A stretch of DNA of 19,265 nucleotides, taken from the NCBI GenBank assembly GCA_018644785.1, contig JABGPV010000054.1, forward strand, positions 2,521-21,785, written 5' to 3'. Each line of letters begins with the position of its first letter. Position 1 is the first letter of the stretch. Below, piece after piece: positions 8,446 through 16,121 of the stretch. The notes under the pieces were generated by a model. The model saw only the letters and a program-made list of their open reading frames with translations, was not told where the DNA came from and made no database searches. Position numbers and translations under genes: made by a program. This stretch comes from Deltaproteobacteria bacterium. Lineage in GTDB: Bacteria > Desulfobacterota > DSM-4660 > Desulfatiglandales > Desulfatiglandaceae.

Positions 8446-8648
8446 AAAAAACTTCTCCTTTATATTATGAAATAATCCTTGTCCGATTATATGTGTTGTT
8501 GGAATGTGCCGATGCCATTCTTTGTACAGGATAGGGGGAAATTTGTCACACATTTCCTTGCATGCCCTGAAAAGCCAATAATTTTATTGACATGGCCATA
8601 AACCTATGCTAGCTACTGTAATTTTTTTCATTATCGTGGGGTTCTGTT

Positions 8649-9197
8649 ATGAAAACGGGAACAATCCTGAGTAAAGAAGAGATTATCCAACATATTCAGG
8701 AAATTGCAGATCAGATCATCGCGAAATACGGCTCCGACAAAGAAATTATCCTCATCGGCATTCGCACGGGCGGCGCCTTCCTGGCGGCACGGCTTCAGAA
8801 AGCCCTGGCCGAATCAGGTGCTCCGACCCCGCCCTTGGGGATTCTGGATATTACCCTTTACCGGGATGACTGGACAAAGATCGGTTCCGTCCCCATCGTG
8901 GGGAAAACTGAACTGCCCTTTTCCATTGACGATAAACGGTTGATTCTGGTCGATGATGTGCTTTACACGGGAAGAACCGTCCGTGCCGCCATGGATGCCC
9001 TGATGGATTACGGTCGCCCCAAAAAGATTGAACTGGCCATTCTGGCAGACCGGGGAGCGGACTACCGGGAGCTTCCCATTGCGCCGGACTACACGGGCGG
9101 TACATGGACCACATCCGCGGAAGAAACCATCAACGTGTATCTGGAGGAAGAGGGTTTTGAGGATTATGTGGCCATCGAAAAGAAAAAGGCCGCGTAA
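8649..9197 (+). CDS. pyrR: PyrR uracil phosphoribosyltransferase / pyrimidine operon regulator
   Basis: PyrR has the type I phosphoribosyltransferase fold and can make UMP from uracil and PRPP; in many bacteria it also binds leader mRNA of pyr genes in response to UMP. The 182-residue protein carries the PRPP loop LILVDDVLYTGRTVRAAMD (VDDVLYTGRT at 101-110), the early GIRTGGAFLAARL and the DITLYRDD segment typical of PyrR rather than Upp. No pyr biosynthetic gene is next to it, and I see no PyrR-type anti-antiterminator in its 95-bp leader, so whether it still regulates in cis is unknown. yjbQ follows 38 bp later and may be co-transcribed. Confidence 0.93.
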   Translation: MKTGTILSKEEIIQHIQEIADQIIAKYGSDKEIILIGIRTGGAFLAARLQKALAESGAPTPPLGILDITLYRDDWTKIGSVPIVGKTELPFSIDDKRLILVDDVLYTGRTVRAAMDALMDYGRPKKIELAILADRGADYRELPIAPDYTGGTWTTSAEETINVYLEEEGFEDYVAIEKKKAA

Positions 9198-9235
9198 ATG
9201 ATACCCCTTCCACCGAACATTTTAAGGAGATTCCC

Positions 9236-9634
9236 ATGCCCATCACGGTTTCCGTAAAAACGACTGCACGGGTTGAACTGGTGGATGTCACTCACCTGGT
9301 GCGGCAGGAAGTCGAAAAAGCAGGTGTCAAGGACGGGCTTTGCGTGGCTTATGTCCCTCACACCACCTCGGGCATCACCATCAATGAAGGGGCTGACCCG
9401 GCGGTCTGTTCCGACATCATCAAAAAGCTGAAACAGTTGGTGCCGCCCCATGACGGGTACCAACACATGGAAGGAAATTCCGACAGCCACATCAAGGCAT
9501 CCATCATGGGCAGCTCGGTGACGGTGCTGGTGGAAGGGGGGCGTCTGGCCCTGGGCACCTGGCAGAAAATCTTCTATTGTGAATTTGATGGCCCCCGATC
9601 CCGCAAGTTTTTTGTTAAAATGGTCAATTGCTAG
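9236..9634 (+). CDS. yjbQ: YjbQ/UPF0047 family protein
   Basis: Members of this 130-140-residue family (secondary thiamine-phosphate synthase enzyme, UPF0047) can weakly complement thiE mutants, but their main role is unsettled. The family signature is complete: YVPHTTSGITINEGADP, then HMEGNSDSHIKAS with the His cluster, then LGTWQKIFYCEFDGPR and the C-terminal KFFVKMV. AAGGAG is 7 bp before ATG 9236. It is 38 bp downstream of pyrR on the same strand. Its TAG overlaps the convergent phoU remnant by 4 bp. A short GGATC stem followed by TCTTTT (9644-9670) might terminate it, but the stem is only 5-6 bp. Confidence 0.93.
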   Translation: MPITVSVKTTARVELVDVTHLVRQEVEKAGVKDGLCVAYVPHTTSGITINEGADPAVCSDIIKKLKQLVPPHDGYQHMEGNSDSHIKASIMGSSVTVLVEGGRLALGTWQKIFYCEFDGPRSRKFFVKMVNC

Positions 9635-9858
9635 CGCTGTGGGGGATCCTGGAATTTCAGATCCTCTTTTCGATGTCTGAAAATCTTACCTTCAATCATG
9701 TAGATTACCTCTTCGGAAATGTTGGTTGCATGATCCGCAATTCGCTCCAGATGGCGCGCAATCAATAACAGGTTAAGCAGATATGCCACCCGATCCGGCT
9801 GCTGTTTGATCGCTATCTTGACTTCGTCATAAATCACGTGATTCATGCGTTCAGATCC
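9631..9858 (-). pseudogene. phoU: phoU remnant, C-terminal third only
   Basis: About 71 residues match the end of PhoU, the peripheral protein that couples the PstSCAB phosphate transporter to PhoR signalling. The signature is unmistakable: LLLIARHLERIADHATNISEEVIYMIEGK, with the acidic and His residues of the second metal-binding helix, then RHRKED. A normal PhoU is about 220 residues, so roughly the first 150 are missing. Upstream in frame only GSER and a TAA (9859-9861) remain, and that sequence belongs in another frame to the porin remnant. ATG 9846 happens to have AAGGAT upstream, so a short protein could still be made. It is most simply a deletion product. Confidence 0.85.
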
Positions 9859-10063
9859 TTATCCTGATACTGATAGCGGAGACGGAAGTCTCCCTTCATC
9901 TGTATTTTTTCCACCCATTTTGGTATTTTGGCCCAGGTTTTGGATTCCTTTTTCAACCAGTTTATTGATTAAGACATCGACCTCCGCAGCATAAGATGGC
10001 GCAGTACTGACACTGAAAAACAGCGTGGCCATCAAGCAAAAAGGCAATGCAATATTTTTTCAT
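9847..10063 (-). pseudogene. Broken N-terminus of an outer-membrane (phosphate-type) porin
   Basis: ATG 10063 follows an AAAGGAAAAAG ribosome site and begins MKKYCIAF, but the signal peptide hydrophobic core (LMATLFFSVSTAPSYA) and AEVDVLINKLVEKG lie one frame over. Shortening the A6 tract at 10055-10060 by one base would join them into a perfect signal peptide ending at AYA. A second frame change follows: IPKWVEKIQMKGDFRLRYQY reads in a third frame, with the usual intervening stretch missing. Such an N-terminus (xxLxxKLVEKG then W(V/L)...GDFRLRY) is typical of putative/phosphate-selective porins. The sequence then switches abruptly into phoU. Porin identity is good; phosphate specificity is inferred from the neighbour. 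Confidence 0.75.
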
Positions 10064-10145
10064 CTTGGGTCTTTTTCCTTTCACGCAAAATTTGTAAAAT
10101 GATGATGACTCCCTCCCCGAAGGAAAAATAGATGAATGCTACCCA

Positions 10146-10213
10146 CCCAAAAAAGAAAAGCCGCAACCCGTTAGGATTGCGGCTATTTCTCAAAAATGGT
10201 GCCGAAGGCGAGA
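10146..10213 (-). other. Displaced tRNA-Leu 3' end with terminator: candidate att site
   Basis: The 19-bp AATGGTGCCGAAGGCGAGA (10195-10213) is identical to 16168-16186, the 3' end of tRNA-Leu (CCA, acceptor strand and half of the T stem). The match continues through the terminator, giving about 57 identities in 68 ungapped positions at a constant offset of 5973 bp. Homology stops at 10214, inside the tRNA. A tRNA 3' end repeated at the far end of a cargo segment is the usual footprint of tyrosine-recombinase integration. Confidence 0.7.
10149..10184 (-). terminator. Terminator beside the tRNA-Leu 3'-end fragment
   Basis: On the minus strand AGCCGCAA (10177-10184) pairs perfectly with TTGCGGCT (10159-10166) and is followed by TTTCTTTTTT. 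It aligns without gaps to the terminator of the intact tRNA-Leu at 16122-16160 and keeps its stem through paired changes. Nothing obvious is transcribed into it now except whatever runs leftward from the island. Confidence 0.75.
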
Positions 10214-10260
10214 TAAGAAATGAAAACGTAAATATTTGAAATCATTATAATAAGTTTTTC

Positions 10261-10306
10261 AAGGGCGCTCGTATTTTGCACTAATCTGCACCCTATGGGC
10301 GCCCTT
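10261..10306. repeat. Inverted repeat enclosing TGCACCCTA motif
   Basis: AAGGGCGC (10261-10268) and GCGCCCTT (10299-10306) are perfect 8-bp inverted repeats with a 30-nt spacer. The spacer contains GCACTAATCTGCACCCTATG, which resembles the tandem TGCACCCTATCTGCACCCT at 16101-16119 at the other end of the proposed island. The long loop argues against a simple terminator; recombinase arm sites are a possibility. Confidence 0.5.
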
Positions 10307-10397
10307 TTCGTGTGCTTTTCAATGCCAATAGAAGAACTGGAAAACAGTCTAAGAAACGAAAATCGATTTGGCTATCTATGGTGGATATGACTCCTAA

Positions 10398-10670
10398 TCT
10401 TTACGTTTGGGCTGCGTGACGTATGTTGGAGATAACGCAGGTTTTTCCAAAAAAATAGGAACCACAATATATGGTATGACCGCCCAATATTTGGAAAAGC
10501 GATGTTGACGGGCTTGAGAACCGATTAGTGAGCCGAGGACTTACTCCCCCACAACGGAAGGCTGCCTGAGGTATTGTTAGGTGTACCACGCTCTATATCG
10601 AAGGAAAAACTTTAACAATTTAGGAAGCAACGGGGGCCATTCTTTTGGTTCTCTAGGAACGGGCGTTGTC
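10398..10670 (+). pseudogene. Possible decayed coding stretch, unidentified
   Basis: A 36-codon open stretch (10398-10505) reads like protein, for example YVGDNAGFSKKIGTTIYG and TAQYLEKR. After a one-base shift at about 10507 the text continues DGLENRLVSRGLTPPQRKAA and then LYIEGKTLTI, separated by in-frame stops. This is suggestive of an eroded gene but matches no family I recognise. Chance is not excluded. Confidence 0.2.
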
Positions 10671-10729
10671 AGTTGTCTGTGGATATTCCAAATACACAAA
10701 AGTTGAATCATAGCAGGGCGGGTGACTTC

Positions 10730-10945
10730 TTAATTGCTGTCTCCCTTGAGCGTAAACTTGCCGGCCGTCGTGGTGGATGCCGCATAGGCATCGCTTGCCC
10801 CGAAGAAACTCCTGATGGCAGGCTTTTTGTAGGCAAGATAACCCGCGACAACCACCGTTGCTGCCACTGAAGATCGCTTGATCGCCTTCCTGCAGAAATC
10901 CCTCTTGTTTACGGAAACGGCCTCTGATTTATCAAATTCATTCAT
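10730..10945 (-). CDS. Small exported protein with a Tat-like leader, 71 aa
   Basis: From ATG 10945 the protein reads MNEFDKSEAVSVN, then KRDFCRKAIKRSS, a hydrophobic stretch (VAATVVVAGYLAY), KKPAIRSFFG, and SDAYA followed by only about 16 residues (ASTTTAGKFTLKGDSN). KRDFxRK resembles a Tat motif with Lys for the first Arg. If AYA is cleaved, the mature product would be a tiny peptide; otherwise it is a single-pass membrane protein. It starts 41 bp after the stop of the giant secreted protein on the same strand, so the two are probably co-transcribed. The ribosome site (GAGGAC/GGGGGC) is built from 7-bp repeats. Upstream in-frame codons to 10999 overlap the preceding gene and look non-coding. 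The role is unknown. Confidence 0.7.
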   Translation of the reverse strand: MNEFDKSEAVSVNKRDFCRKAIKRSSVAATVVVAGYLAYKKPAIRSFFGASDAYAASTTTAGKFTLKGDSN

Positions 10946-10980
10946 TGTCCTCTGCCCCCTGATCACTACCCCCTGACCAC
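10946..10980 (-). repeat. Five degenerate 7-bp repeats spanning the ribosome site of the small exported protein
   Basis: Read on the minus strand the 35 bp split exactly into five heptamers: GTGGTCA, GGGGGTA, GTGATCA, GGGGGCA and GAGGACA, then the ATG. The shared pattern is G at position 1 and A at position 7. The same heptamer family occurs at 15088-15115, 10665-10678 and 18595-18656. Confidence 0.65.
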
Positions 10981-10985
10981 TTCCT

Positions 10986-13900
10986 TTACGGCTCCACAAT
11001 ACTCACCGTCGGTGGAGACAGTTCAAAGTAGTAGGTTGAAACCGTATCCGCTGTTCCCTTCAATAAAAACGTTTGGCTGATGGTGAACCTCAGGGTCGGC
11101 TGGTAGTCTGTTGATGTATCAACGGTAATGGGGGTGATATCGAACGTCTGTGTAACATCCGCATCAAGCGCCCCCCAATCACTGATTCTGAATGTAAACA
11201 CGGTCTGGCTACCGGGGTCATTTGATGGATCACTGGCAACATTGCTTGCACCCCCAAACGTTGCGGCAGTTGTATAATAGGCCGTCCCGCTGTAAGTCAG
11301 CGTGCCCGTTACGGGAAGTGAATTTCTGAAGGTCACCTCTATCTGGTTATAGGTCCCCGCAGGCAAAGAGATGTTGCTGATCCCGGGAAACGTCCCGCCA
11401 TTCACAAGATCAAGCTCTGCCGTCCCTGAAAAGATCGTAACCCAGGAGGCCCCGCTGTTGCCCATCCTTATCTTTGTAACCGTCACTTTAAAGTCTCTGA
11501 ACGCAGACGAAACGCTGGTACTGGTCGCCAGTGTGGTTGAGGCCAGGGAAACTGTGACCTGAAGGGTATCGGATCCCAGGTCCGTACCCCCGCTGTTCCA
11601 GGCTGCCGTTAATGTGGGGGTCCCGGCGTTGGTGTCCTTGTAATAAAATGTTGCCGCGCTGGTTCCGTTGGTGATGGTTGTCTGGGTAATAACCGATGTC
11701 CCGGCCGCGTCACTGTAAAAGGTGGCCGTCCCTGCGGTGCTGGAGGTAAGGTTGAAGACCGTGTCCGAGGTCACATTGGCCATATTTCCGCTTCCATCTT
11801 GACTGGTCAGGGTAAAGACGGTGGATACAGCCCCCGCATTAACATTTGTGGGTCCGGTCAGATCCACTTTGGTGGGAACGGACAGGGTGGTGGCGGTAAT
11901 GGTGTTGGAGTCCCAGCCGGTCCCACCGGTGTTTTCAGCTCTTATCCGGTAATAATAGGTCGTAGATCCAGTTAGTCCCGTCACGGAACTGGTGGTCACA
12001 TTCCCCACATCCTTGTTGCTGTAGCCGGTTACAAAACCGACAAAGTCGTTGTCAGTGGCCACATCCAGCCTGTAGCCCGTAGCGCCCGATACAGCATCCC
12101 AGTTGGCGGAAAAGCCAGTCCCGGTAATGGAAGTCGCGGCCGTGGCTGTGGGGGCACCCGGTGCGTTGGGAAGTGTTGTCTGGTTGTTTGGATTGCTGGT
12201 TGCCGTGCCGGTAATATACCGTTCCTCAACGCCCCCATCATTAAACTCATAGGCCCTTAAATGATATGCAGTATTCGCGGTCAGGCCGGTAACGATCACG
12301 CTGGTCCCCGTGCCCTTGTACACCACGTAGTTGCCCGTGCCGATCTGAGTACCGCTGCCGAATGCCGCATTGGCCGTGTAGGTGGTTCCGTTAACCGGGT
12401 TGCTATCCACCGCGCTTCCCTGGTGGGCTACCACGAGGACCTTATCACCGTTTCCCCGGGTCCAGCTCACAGCCATTTGCGTCTGGACCACGCTGCTGAA
12501 GCCGATGCTGCTCGCCTGAGTGGTGGGAGTTGAGACTTCCACACCGGTGAAATCGGAGAAGCCGGTGACGGTCGCCTGGAACTTGTTGTTTGCGGCATCC
12601 ACCGCATTCAAGACCGTCCAGGCGCTGTCTTTATACTGGCCCCCGTAGATGTCGGCTTCCGTGCCGGCCACATCAGCCGCGAGATAGTTGAAGGTTGTAT
12701 CGCAGGAGAACGAGCTTATCCCGCTTTGGGTTACCGACCAGTAGCGGTTCAAATAATCGGTGGTGCTGGTGTTATTAGGCTGTTTGGTGTTGGTTGTGTT
12801 CACGGCTGCATAGGCGCCTCCGGCAAAAGTCCCGCTGGCGAAATTGAGTGTAGCCGGGGAGTATTCCGCCGTGCCCGTGTTGTCCCCAACGGGAAAGGTA
12901 AAGGAGCCGGTTCCGGAAAACATCTTTTTCAATACACCTGTTCCATTGGTTACAATCATATTGGTCGCAGACGGAGTGCCGATAATCGTAGCGCTCGCAC
13001 CAAGGGTCAGATCGTTGTCGCCAAGGGTTACGAGGCCGTTTGTTAATCCCAGGCCGTTGTTTACGGTGGCATCGGCGTTGACGGTCACCCCCCCGGAATT
13101 ATTGACATTCAGATTGTAAAATGTATTGGTTTCAGGAATTGTCTGACCGGAGCTACCGTCATATGTAACAGTACTGCTTCCGGCGGTTAAAGTTCCGAGG
13201 CTTGAAACTGTTGACGCAAGCTTAAGATTTCCGGCGCCGGTAAAGGTTACCGCCCCGTTGCTGGCGTCAAATGTGCCGTTCGCGTCGTATGTTCCCGTAT
13301 CGGTTATTGACAGGGTGCCGTCAATATCGGAAGCGCCTGTAACGGTAGTTGTTCCGGTAGAAATAGATAGCGTACCGTCAATATCAGCGGCGCCGGAGGC
13401 TGTCAGGGTATTAGCTCCTACAGCTAATATGCCGCCCTGTGAAACTGTCTGCGCGTTTACGGTGTCTGTCCCGTCAACGGTGACAGTATGATTCGCCGCG
13501 ACAACAACATTATTGCTGGAAGTGGGCTTGGCTGACGGATCTCCCCATATTCCTGTAGTGGCGTTATATGTATCCCATGTCCCGACGGCGGACCAGTTAC
13601 CGGTTGTTGTTGAAATATAATCACCGTTTGCGGGTGCTGCGCCATCTAATTCATAAGCGCCGATATCGCGACTGCCGGTAAACGCGCGGTAGTATGACCT
13701 CTGGTCGAGGGCAGGACAGTTGTTGAAAGTATTTGATCCGGCGGAATAGGGAATCGCACCGTCAGCAAAACTTCCCGAAGAAAGTGCGAGGGTCTGGGTC
13801 GGTCCGCCGTTATCGGCAAGGGTTGATGAAAGGCCTAAGCTTCCTGATACGGCAGTTCCGCCACCAGTACCCGTTGTCCAACTTGAAAATGATGTGCCAG

Positions 13901-15638
13901 CCTGTCCATTTTTAGTATTGTAAAGGATATCAGTTGTTGCGTCAAACCCACCGGTTGCATTAGCAGCAACATTCGAATATCCAACCACATTGTAACCGGA
14001 ATCGCTCAGGGTCCCTCCCACATAATAGTAATCATCACCCGTGCCGGTACCGCTTCCATTATAATTGTCGGCCAGGATGCTGTTTCTGACGGTGAGCGCA
14101 CCATTACCCGAATATATGCCTCCACCACGCTCCGCACCCCCATCATTGTTGTCAGAATGGTTAGTTGAGATGGTACTGCTGTTGATAGTTGTTGTCCCTT
14201 CCGTGAAAACCCCTCCTCCCTGCGTATCGGATAGATTCCCGCTAATGGTGGCATTCGTCATGGTCAGGGTCGCTGTAGTGCCCAACACGGCAATGCCGCC
14301 GCCAACACCGGTTGCGGAATTACCGCTGACCGTCGAACTTGAGAGGGTTAAACCTGACGTATCCGCCAGGGCAATGCCGCCGCCCAGACCGGATACCGTA
14401 TTCCCGCTGATAGTAGAACAATTAACGGTCAAAGATGCGGTTCCCTCCAGTTTGATGCCACCGGAAACCGCGCCACCGGCGTCATTGTCGGAAACACTGC
14501 TGTTATCCAGGGTCATTGACGCATTTCGAACAAAAATTCCGCACCCATTAACGTTGTTCTCCACGCTGCAATCGGTCATTGTGATGGCGGTATCTTCATC
14601 CCACACCGCCAGTCCCGCTCCGGCGGAAACCGCATAATTCCCGCTCAGTACAACATTCTCGAGATTTAAAGCGCTAACCGTGGAGTCAGGGGCGACATAT
14701 ATTCCTCCACCGGAGCCTTCTTTTCCATATCTGATGGTCATGTTTTCAATGGTTACAGTTCCTGAGGTAATGTTGAAGACCCTATATGTTGCAGTCTCAG
14801 GATTAGCATTAGCCTGAATGATTGTATTTCCAGCACCCCTGCCGGTTATGGTCAGGTTTTGCGATATGGTAAGCTGCGATCCTAAAGTTATAGTGTAATC
14901 AGCATCAAATGTGATTTCGTCTCCGGCATCAGCATTGGCAATCCAATATCTTAATGTACCAACCGTACCGACATCATCTCCGTTTGATGAGACTGTTCGT
15001 GTTTCCAGATGATATTCATACCCGCCAATCGTCAGTGAAACAGCCTCTATTTCACCAATCTGATATTCCAAATCCCAGTCTGAGGAAGTGGTCAGTGATC
15101 CGTGGTCAGTGGCCGGTAATCCGCTGGTAACGTTGGTGGATGCCGCGACATCGGCGTCTGTGAGGTCAGCAAGGTGTGCAACAAATGTTTTGCCGGTTTC
15201 TCCCGATGCCAGACTACAGGCGTAGAGCAGGATATCCCCGTTCTCAGCCATGGCCCGGCCCCAGGCGCTGATTCGACTCCCGTAATCCCGCAGGAAATCC
15301 CCGTCAATCCGCTTTCCGTTCAGGACAAAATACCCGGCGTTTCCGTGGCTGATAATGCGGATGGCGGAAAGATTCCTCTTTTTCGAAAGATGCGCGGAGA
15401 TCTGCGTGATCCCATCCACCCCCGGTGAAAGCCGCACCACCTCGGCCTTTTCAGGCAATTGCGCCACAATGGTTTCCGCATCCTGAACCGATGGGTCGAT
15501 AAAGGCCATCTCGGAGGCCGGGCAGGCATCACCCGAAGGCACATACCCGAACGCCCCGCTGTTCAGACAGAAAAGCCAAATGAACAACAACCCCGGCATA
15601 AAGGCGATCATCCGTTTTATGCGAATCTTCACTTCCAT
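10986..15638 (-). CDS. Giant secreted DUF4347 / beta-helix / fibronectin-like repeat protein, 1550 aa
   Basis: ATG 15638 starts a clear Sec signal (KIRIKRMIAFMPGLLFIWLF..., about 30 residues); the open frame upstream to 15734 is not signal-like, although no strong ribosome site marks the start. Residues about 44-195 are a DUF4347 domain (AFIDPSVQDAETIVAQL, IRIISHGNAGYF, GDILLYACSLASGETG, SDWDLEYQIG). Residues about 210-640 are a right-handed beta-helix of the pectate-lyase/CSLREP kind, closed near 660 by RDIGAYELDG as in choice-of-anchor Q proteins. Asp/Gly/Thr-rich repeats follow (DIDGTLSI twice, 19 residues apart), then about 860-1035 with NLNVNNSGGVTV and FPVGDNTGTAEYSPATL, two fibronectin-III-like domains (about 1040-1250), an immunoglobulin/filamin-like unit and a C-terminal beta domain ending SIVEP. 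There is no LPXTG or PEP-CTERM tail. An adhesin or surface protein is likely, with ligand unknown. It is the main cargo of the proposed tRNA-Leu island. Confidence 0.92.
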   Translation of the reverse strand: MEVKIRIKRMIAFMPGLLFIWLFCLNSGAFGYVPSGDACPASEMAFIDPSVQDAETIVAQLPEKAEVVRLSPGVDGITQISAHLSKKRNLSAIRIISHGNAGYFVLNGKRIDGDFLRDYGSRISAWGRAMAENGDILLYACSLASGETGKTFVAHLADLTDADVAASTNVTSGLPATDHGSLTTSSDWDLEYQIGEIEAVSLTIGGYEYHLETRTVSSNGDDVGTVGTLRYWIANADAGDEITFDADYTITLGSQLTISQNLTITGRGAGNTIIQANANPETATYRVFNITSGTVTIENMTIRYGKEGSGGGIYVAPDSTVSALNLENVVLSGNYAVSAGAGLAVWDEDTAITMTDCSVENNVNGCGIFVRNASMTLDNSSVSDNDAGGAVSGGIKLEGTASLTVNCSTISGNTVSGLGGGIALADTSGLTLSSSTVSGNSATGVGGGIAVLGTTATLTMTNATISGNLSDTQGGGVFTEGTTTINSSTISTNHSDNNDGGAERGGGIYSGNGALTVRNSILADNYNGSGTGTGDDYYYVGGTLSDSGYNVVGYSNVAANATGGFDATTDILYNTKNGQAGTSFSSWTTGTGGGTAVSGSLGLSSTLADNGGPTQTLALSSGSFADGAIPYSAGSNTFNNCPALDQRSYYRAFTGSRDIGAYELDGAAPANGDYISTTTGNWSAVGTWDTYNATTGIWGDPSAKPTSSNNVVVAANHTVTVDGTDTVNAQTVSQGGILAVGANTLTASGAADIDGTLSISTGTTTVTGASDIDGTLSITDTGTYDANGTFDASNGAVTFTGAGNLKLASTVSSLGTLTAGSSTVTYDGSSGQTIPETNTFYNLNVNNSGGVTVNADATVNNGLGLTNGLVTLGDNDLTLGASATIIGTPSATNMIVTNGTGVLKKMFSGTGSFTFPVGDNTGTAEYSPATLNFASGTFAGGAYAAVNTTNTKQPNNTSTTDYLNRYWSVTQSGISSFSCDTTFNYLAADVAGTEADIYGGQYKDSAWTVLNAVDAANNKFQATVTGFSDFTGVEVSTPTTQASSIGFSSVVQTQMAVSWTRGNGDKVLVVAHQGSAVDSNPVNGTTYTANAAFGSGTQIGTGNYVVYKGTGTSVIVTGLTANTAYHLRAYEFNDGGVEERYITGTATSNPNNQTTLPNAPGAPTATAATSITGTGFSANWDAVSGATGYRLDVATDNDFVGFVTGYSNKDVGNVTTSSVTGLTGSTTYYYRIRAENTGGTGWDSNTITATTLSVPTKVDLTGPTNVNAGAVSTVFTLTSQDGSGNMANVTSDTVFNLTSSTAGTATFYSDAAGTSVITQTTITNGTSAATFYYKDTNAGTPTLTAAWNSGGTDLGSDTLQVTVSLASTTLATSTSVSSAFRDFKVTVTKIRMGNSGASWVTIFSGTAELDLVNGGTFPGISNISLPAGTYNQIEVTFRNSLPVTGTLTYSGTAYYTTAATFGGASNVASDPSNDPGSQTVFTFRISDWGALDADVTQTFDITPITVDTSTDYQPTLRFTISQTFLLKGTADTVSTYYFELSPPTVSIVEP
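13317..13385 (-). repeat. 57-bp internal repeat within the giant secreted-protein gene
   Basis: CCGTCAATATC occurs at both ends with a 57-bp period, encoding two successive 19-residue units that start with DIDGTLSI and are rich in Thr/Gly. It is a short tandem duplication inside the Asp/Gly-rich linker of the surface protein. Confidence 0.6.
15088..15115 (+). repeat. Four 7-bp repeats inside the DUF4347 coding region
   Basis: The plus strand divides into GTGGTCA, GTGATCC, GTGGTCA and GTGGCCG. On the coding strand they encode the PATDHGSLTTS segment just before SDWDLE of the DUF4347 domain. In other DUF4347 proteins I recall, a Gly-rich segment leads directly into that strand, so this looks like an in-frame insertion of repeat DNA. 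Confidence 0.6.
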
Positions 15639-15893
15639 ATTAGGCCAAAACAACCTCTCGCCCCAGTACCATCTGCCAGTTCCATTTGGTAATCCTTTTC
15701 CCTTGCCATTTATTCGCCACGTTGAACAGTACAACTGCTATGATACGTGCAGAATATGCCAATTCACCAATTCGTGCATGACACTTCCGTAGCATAGCGG
15801 TCTGAATTTCGCAAGACTGCCAGATCAATACTTCACATTTCCCTGGGAATAGCTCTTGACAGTATCTGGAAACAAAGCCGTTTGGACGATAGC

Positions 15894-16034
15894 CTAGATG
15901 TTGTGGTCAGCTTTTTCATCGCCAACCTGATATATATTGAGATTATACCCAGAAGAATCGGCGCTGTCAAAGCCTCTTGTAAGTTGCCTTACTAACCCAA
16001 ATAATCTGGCTGCTTTTTTTGGGCTTGGAATCAT
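15894..16034 (-). CDS. Possible small ORF or remnant, 46 aa
   Basis: ATG 16034 to TAG 15894-15896 encodes MIPSPKKAARLFG, VRQLTRGF and then GYNLNIYQVGDEKADHNI. The frame is open a further 17 codons upstream (LEQIILQADVLAF). The composition is protein-like but the ORF is short, has no clear ribosome site and matches nothing I know. It may be the last piece of a gene lost from the island. Confidence 0.2.
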   Translation of the reverse strand: MIPSPKKAARLFGLVRQLTRGFDSADSSGYNLNIYQVGDEKADHNI

Positions 16035-16098
16035 AAATGCCAAGACATCAGCCTGGAGGATAATCTGTTCTAAGTTGGTTTGCCCTTATTTCCTCAAT

Positions 16099-16119
16099 TC
16101 TGCACCCTATCTGCACCCT
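16099..16119. repeat. Tandem TGCACCCT motif near the intact tRNA-Leu
   Basis: CTGCACCCT occurs twice in a row, 10 bp apart (from 16100 and 16111), flanked by GCCCTT (16082-16087) and AAGGGC (16130-16135). The similar motif at 10278-10296 is likewise flanked by inverted GGGC repeats. Both copies lie on the inner side of the tRNA sequences, as recombinase arm-binding sites would. Confidence 0.45.
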
Positions 16120-16121
16120 CC

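Larger units (their letters stand above)
10214..10729. other. 516-bp stretch without an intact gene
   Basis: This stretch lies between the tRNA fragment and the small exported-protein gene. It holds an AT-rich lead-in, a hairpin around TGCACCCTA motifs (10261-10306), a possible decayed coding stretch on the plus strand (10398-10670) and two 7-bp repeat units at 10665-10678. ORFs of about 60 codons on either strand do not look like protein. No integrase, transposase or RNA gene is recognisable. Confidence 0.6.
15639..16121. other. 483-bp stretch without a confident gene
   Basis: It lies upstream of the giant secreted-protein gene and should hold that gene's promoter and leader, but no -35/-10 pair stands out on the minus strand. 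A possible 46-codon minus-strand ORF (15894-16034) and the TGCACCCTAT tandem motif (16099-16119) are the only structures seen. A plus-strand ORF here runs into the tRNA and is not credible. Confidence 0.5.

Noticed and set aside
8587..8622. Promoter of pyrR at TTGACA 8587-8592
   Set aside because: No acceptable -10 hexamer lies 16-18 bp downstream (TATGCT is 12 bp away, TGTAAT 24 bp).
8554..8648. PyrR-responsive attenuator in the pyrR leader
   Set aside because: No recognisable PyrR-binding loop or antiterminator/terminator pair in the leader.
9644..9670. Terminator after yjbQ
   Set aside because: The stem is only 5-6 bp with an 11-nt loop and a short T run; too weak to list as a feature.
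10401..10589. 62-aa minus-strand ORF in the island
   Set aside because: No ribosome site, no domain features and a composition unlike the neighbouring genes.
14065..14637. 190-aa plus-strand ORF
   Set aside because: It is antisense to the beta-helix part of the giant gene; Pro/Ser/Val-rich text is what Gly/Thr-rich repeats give in reverse.
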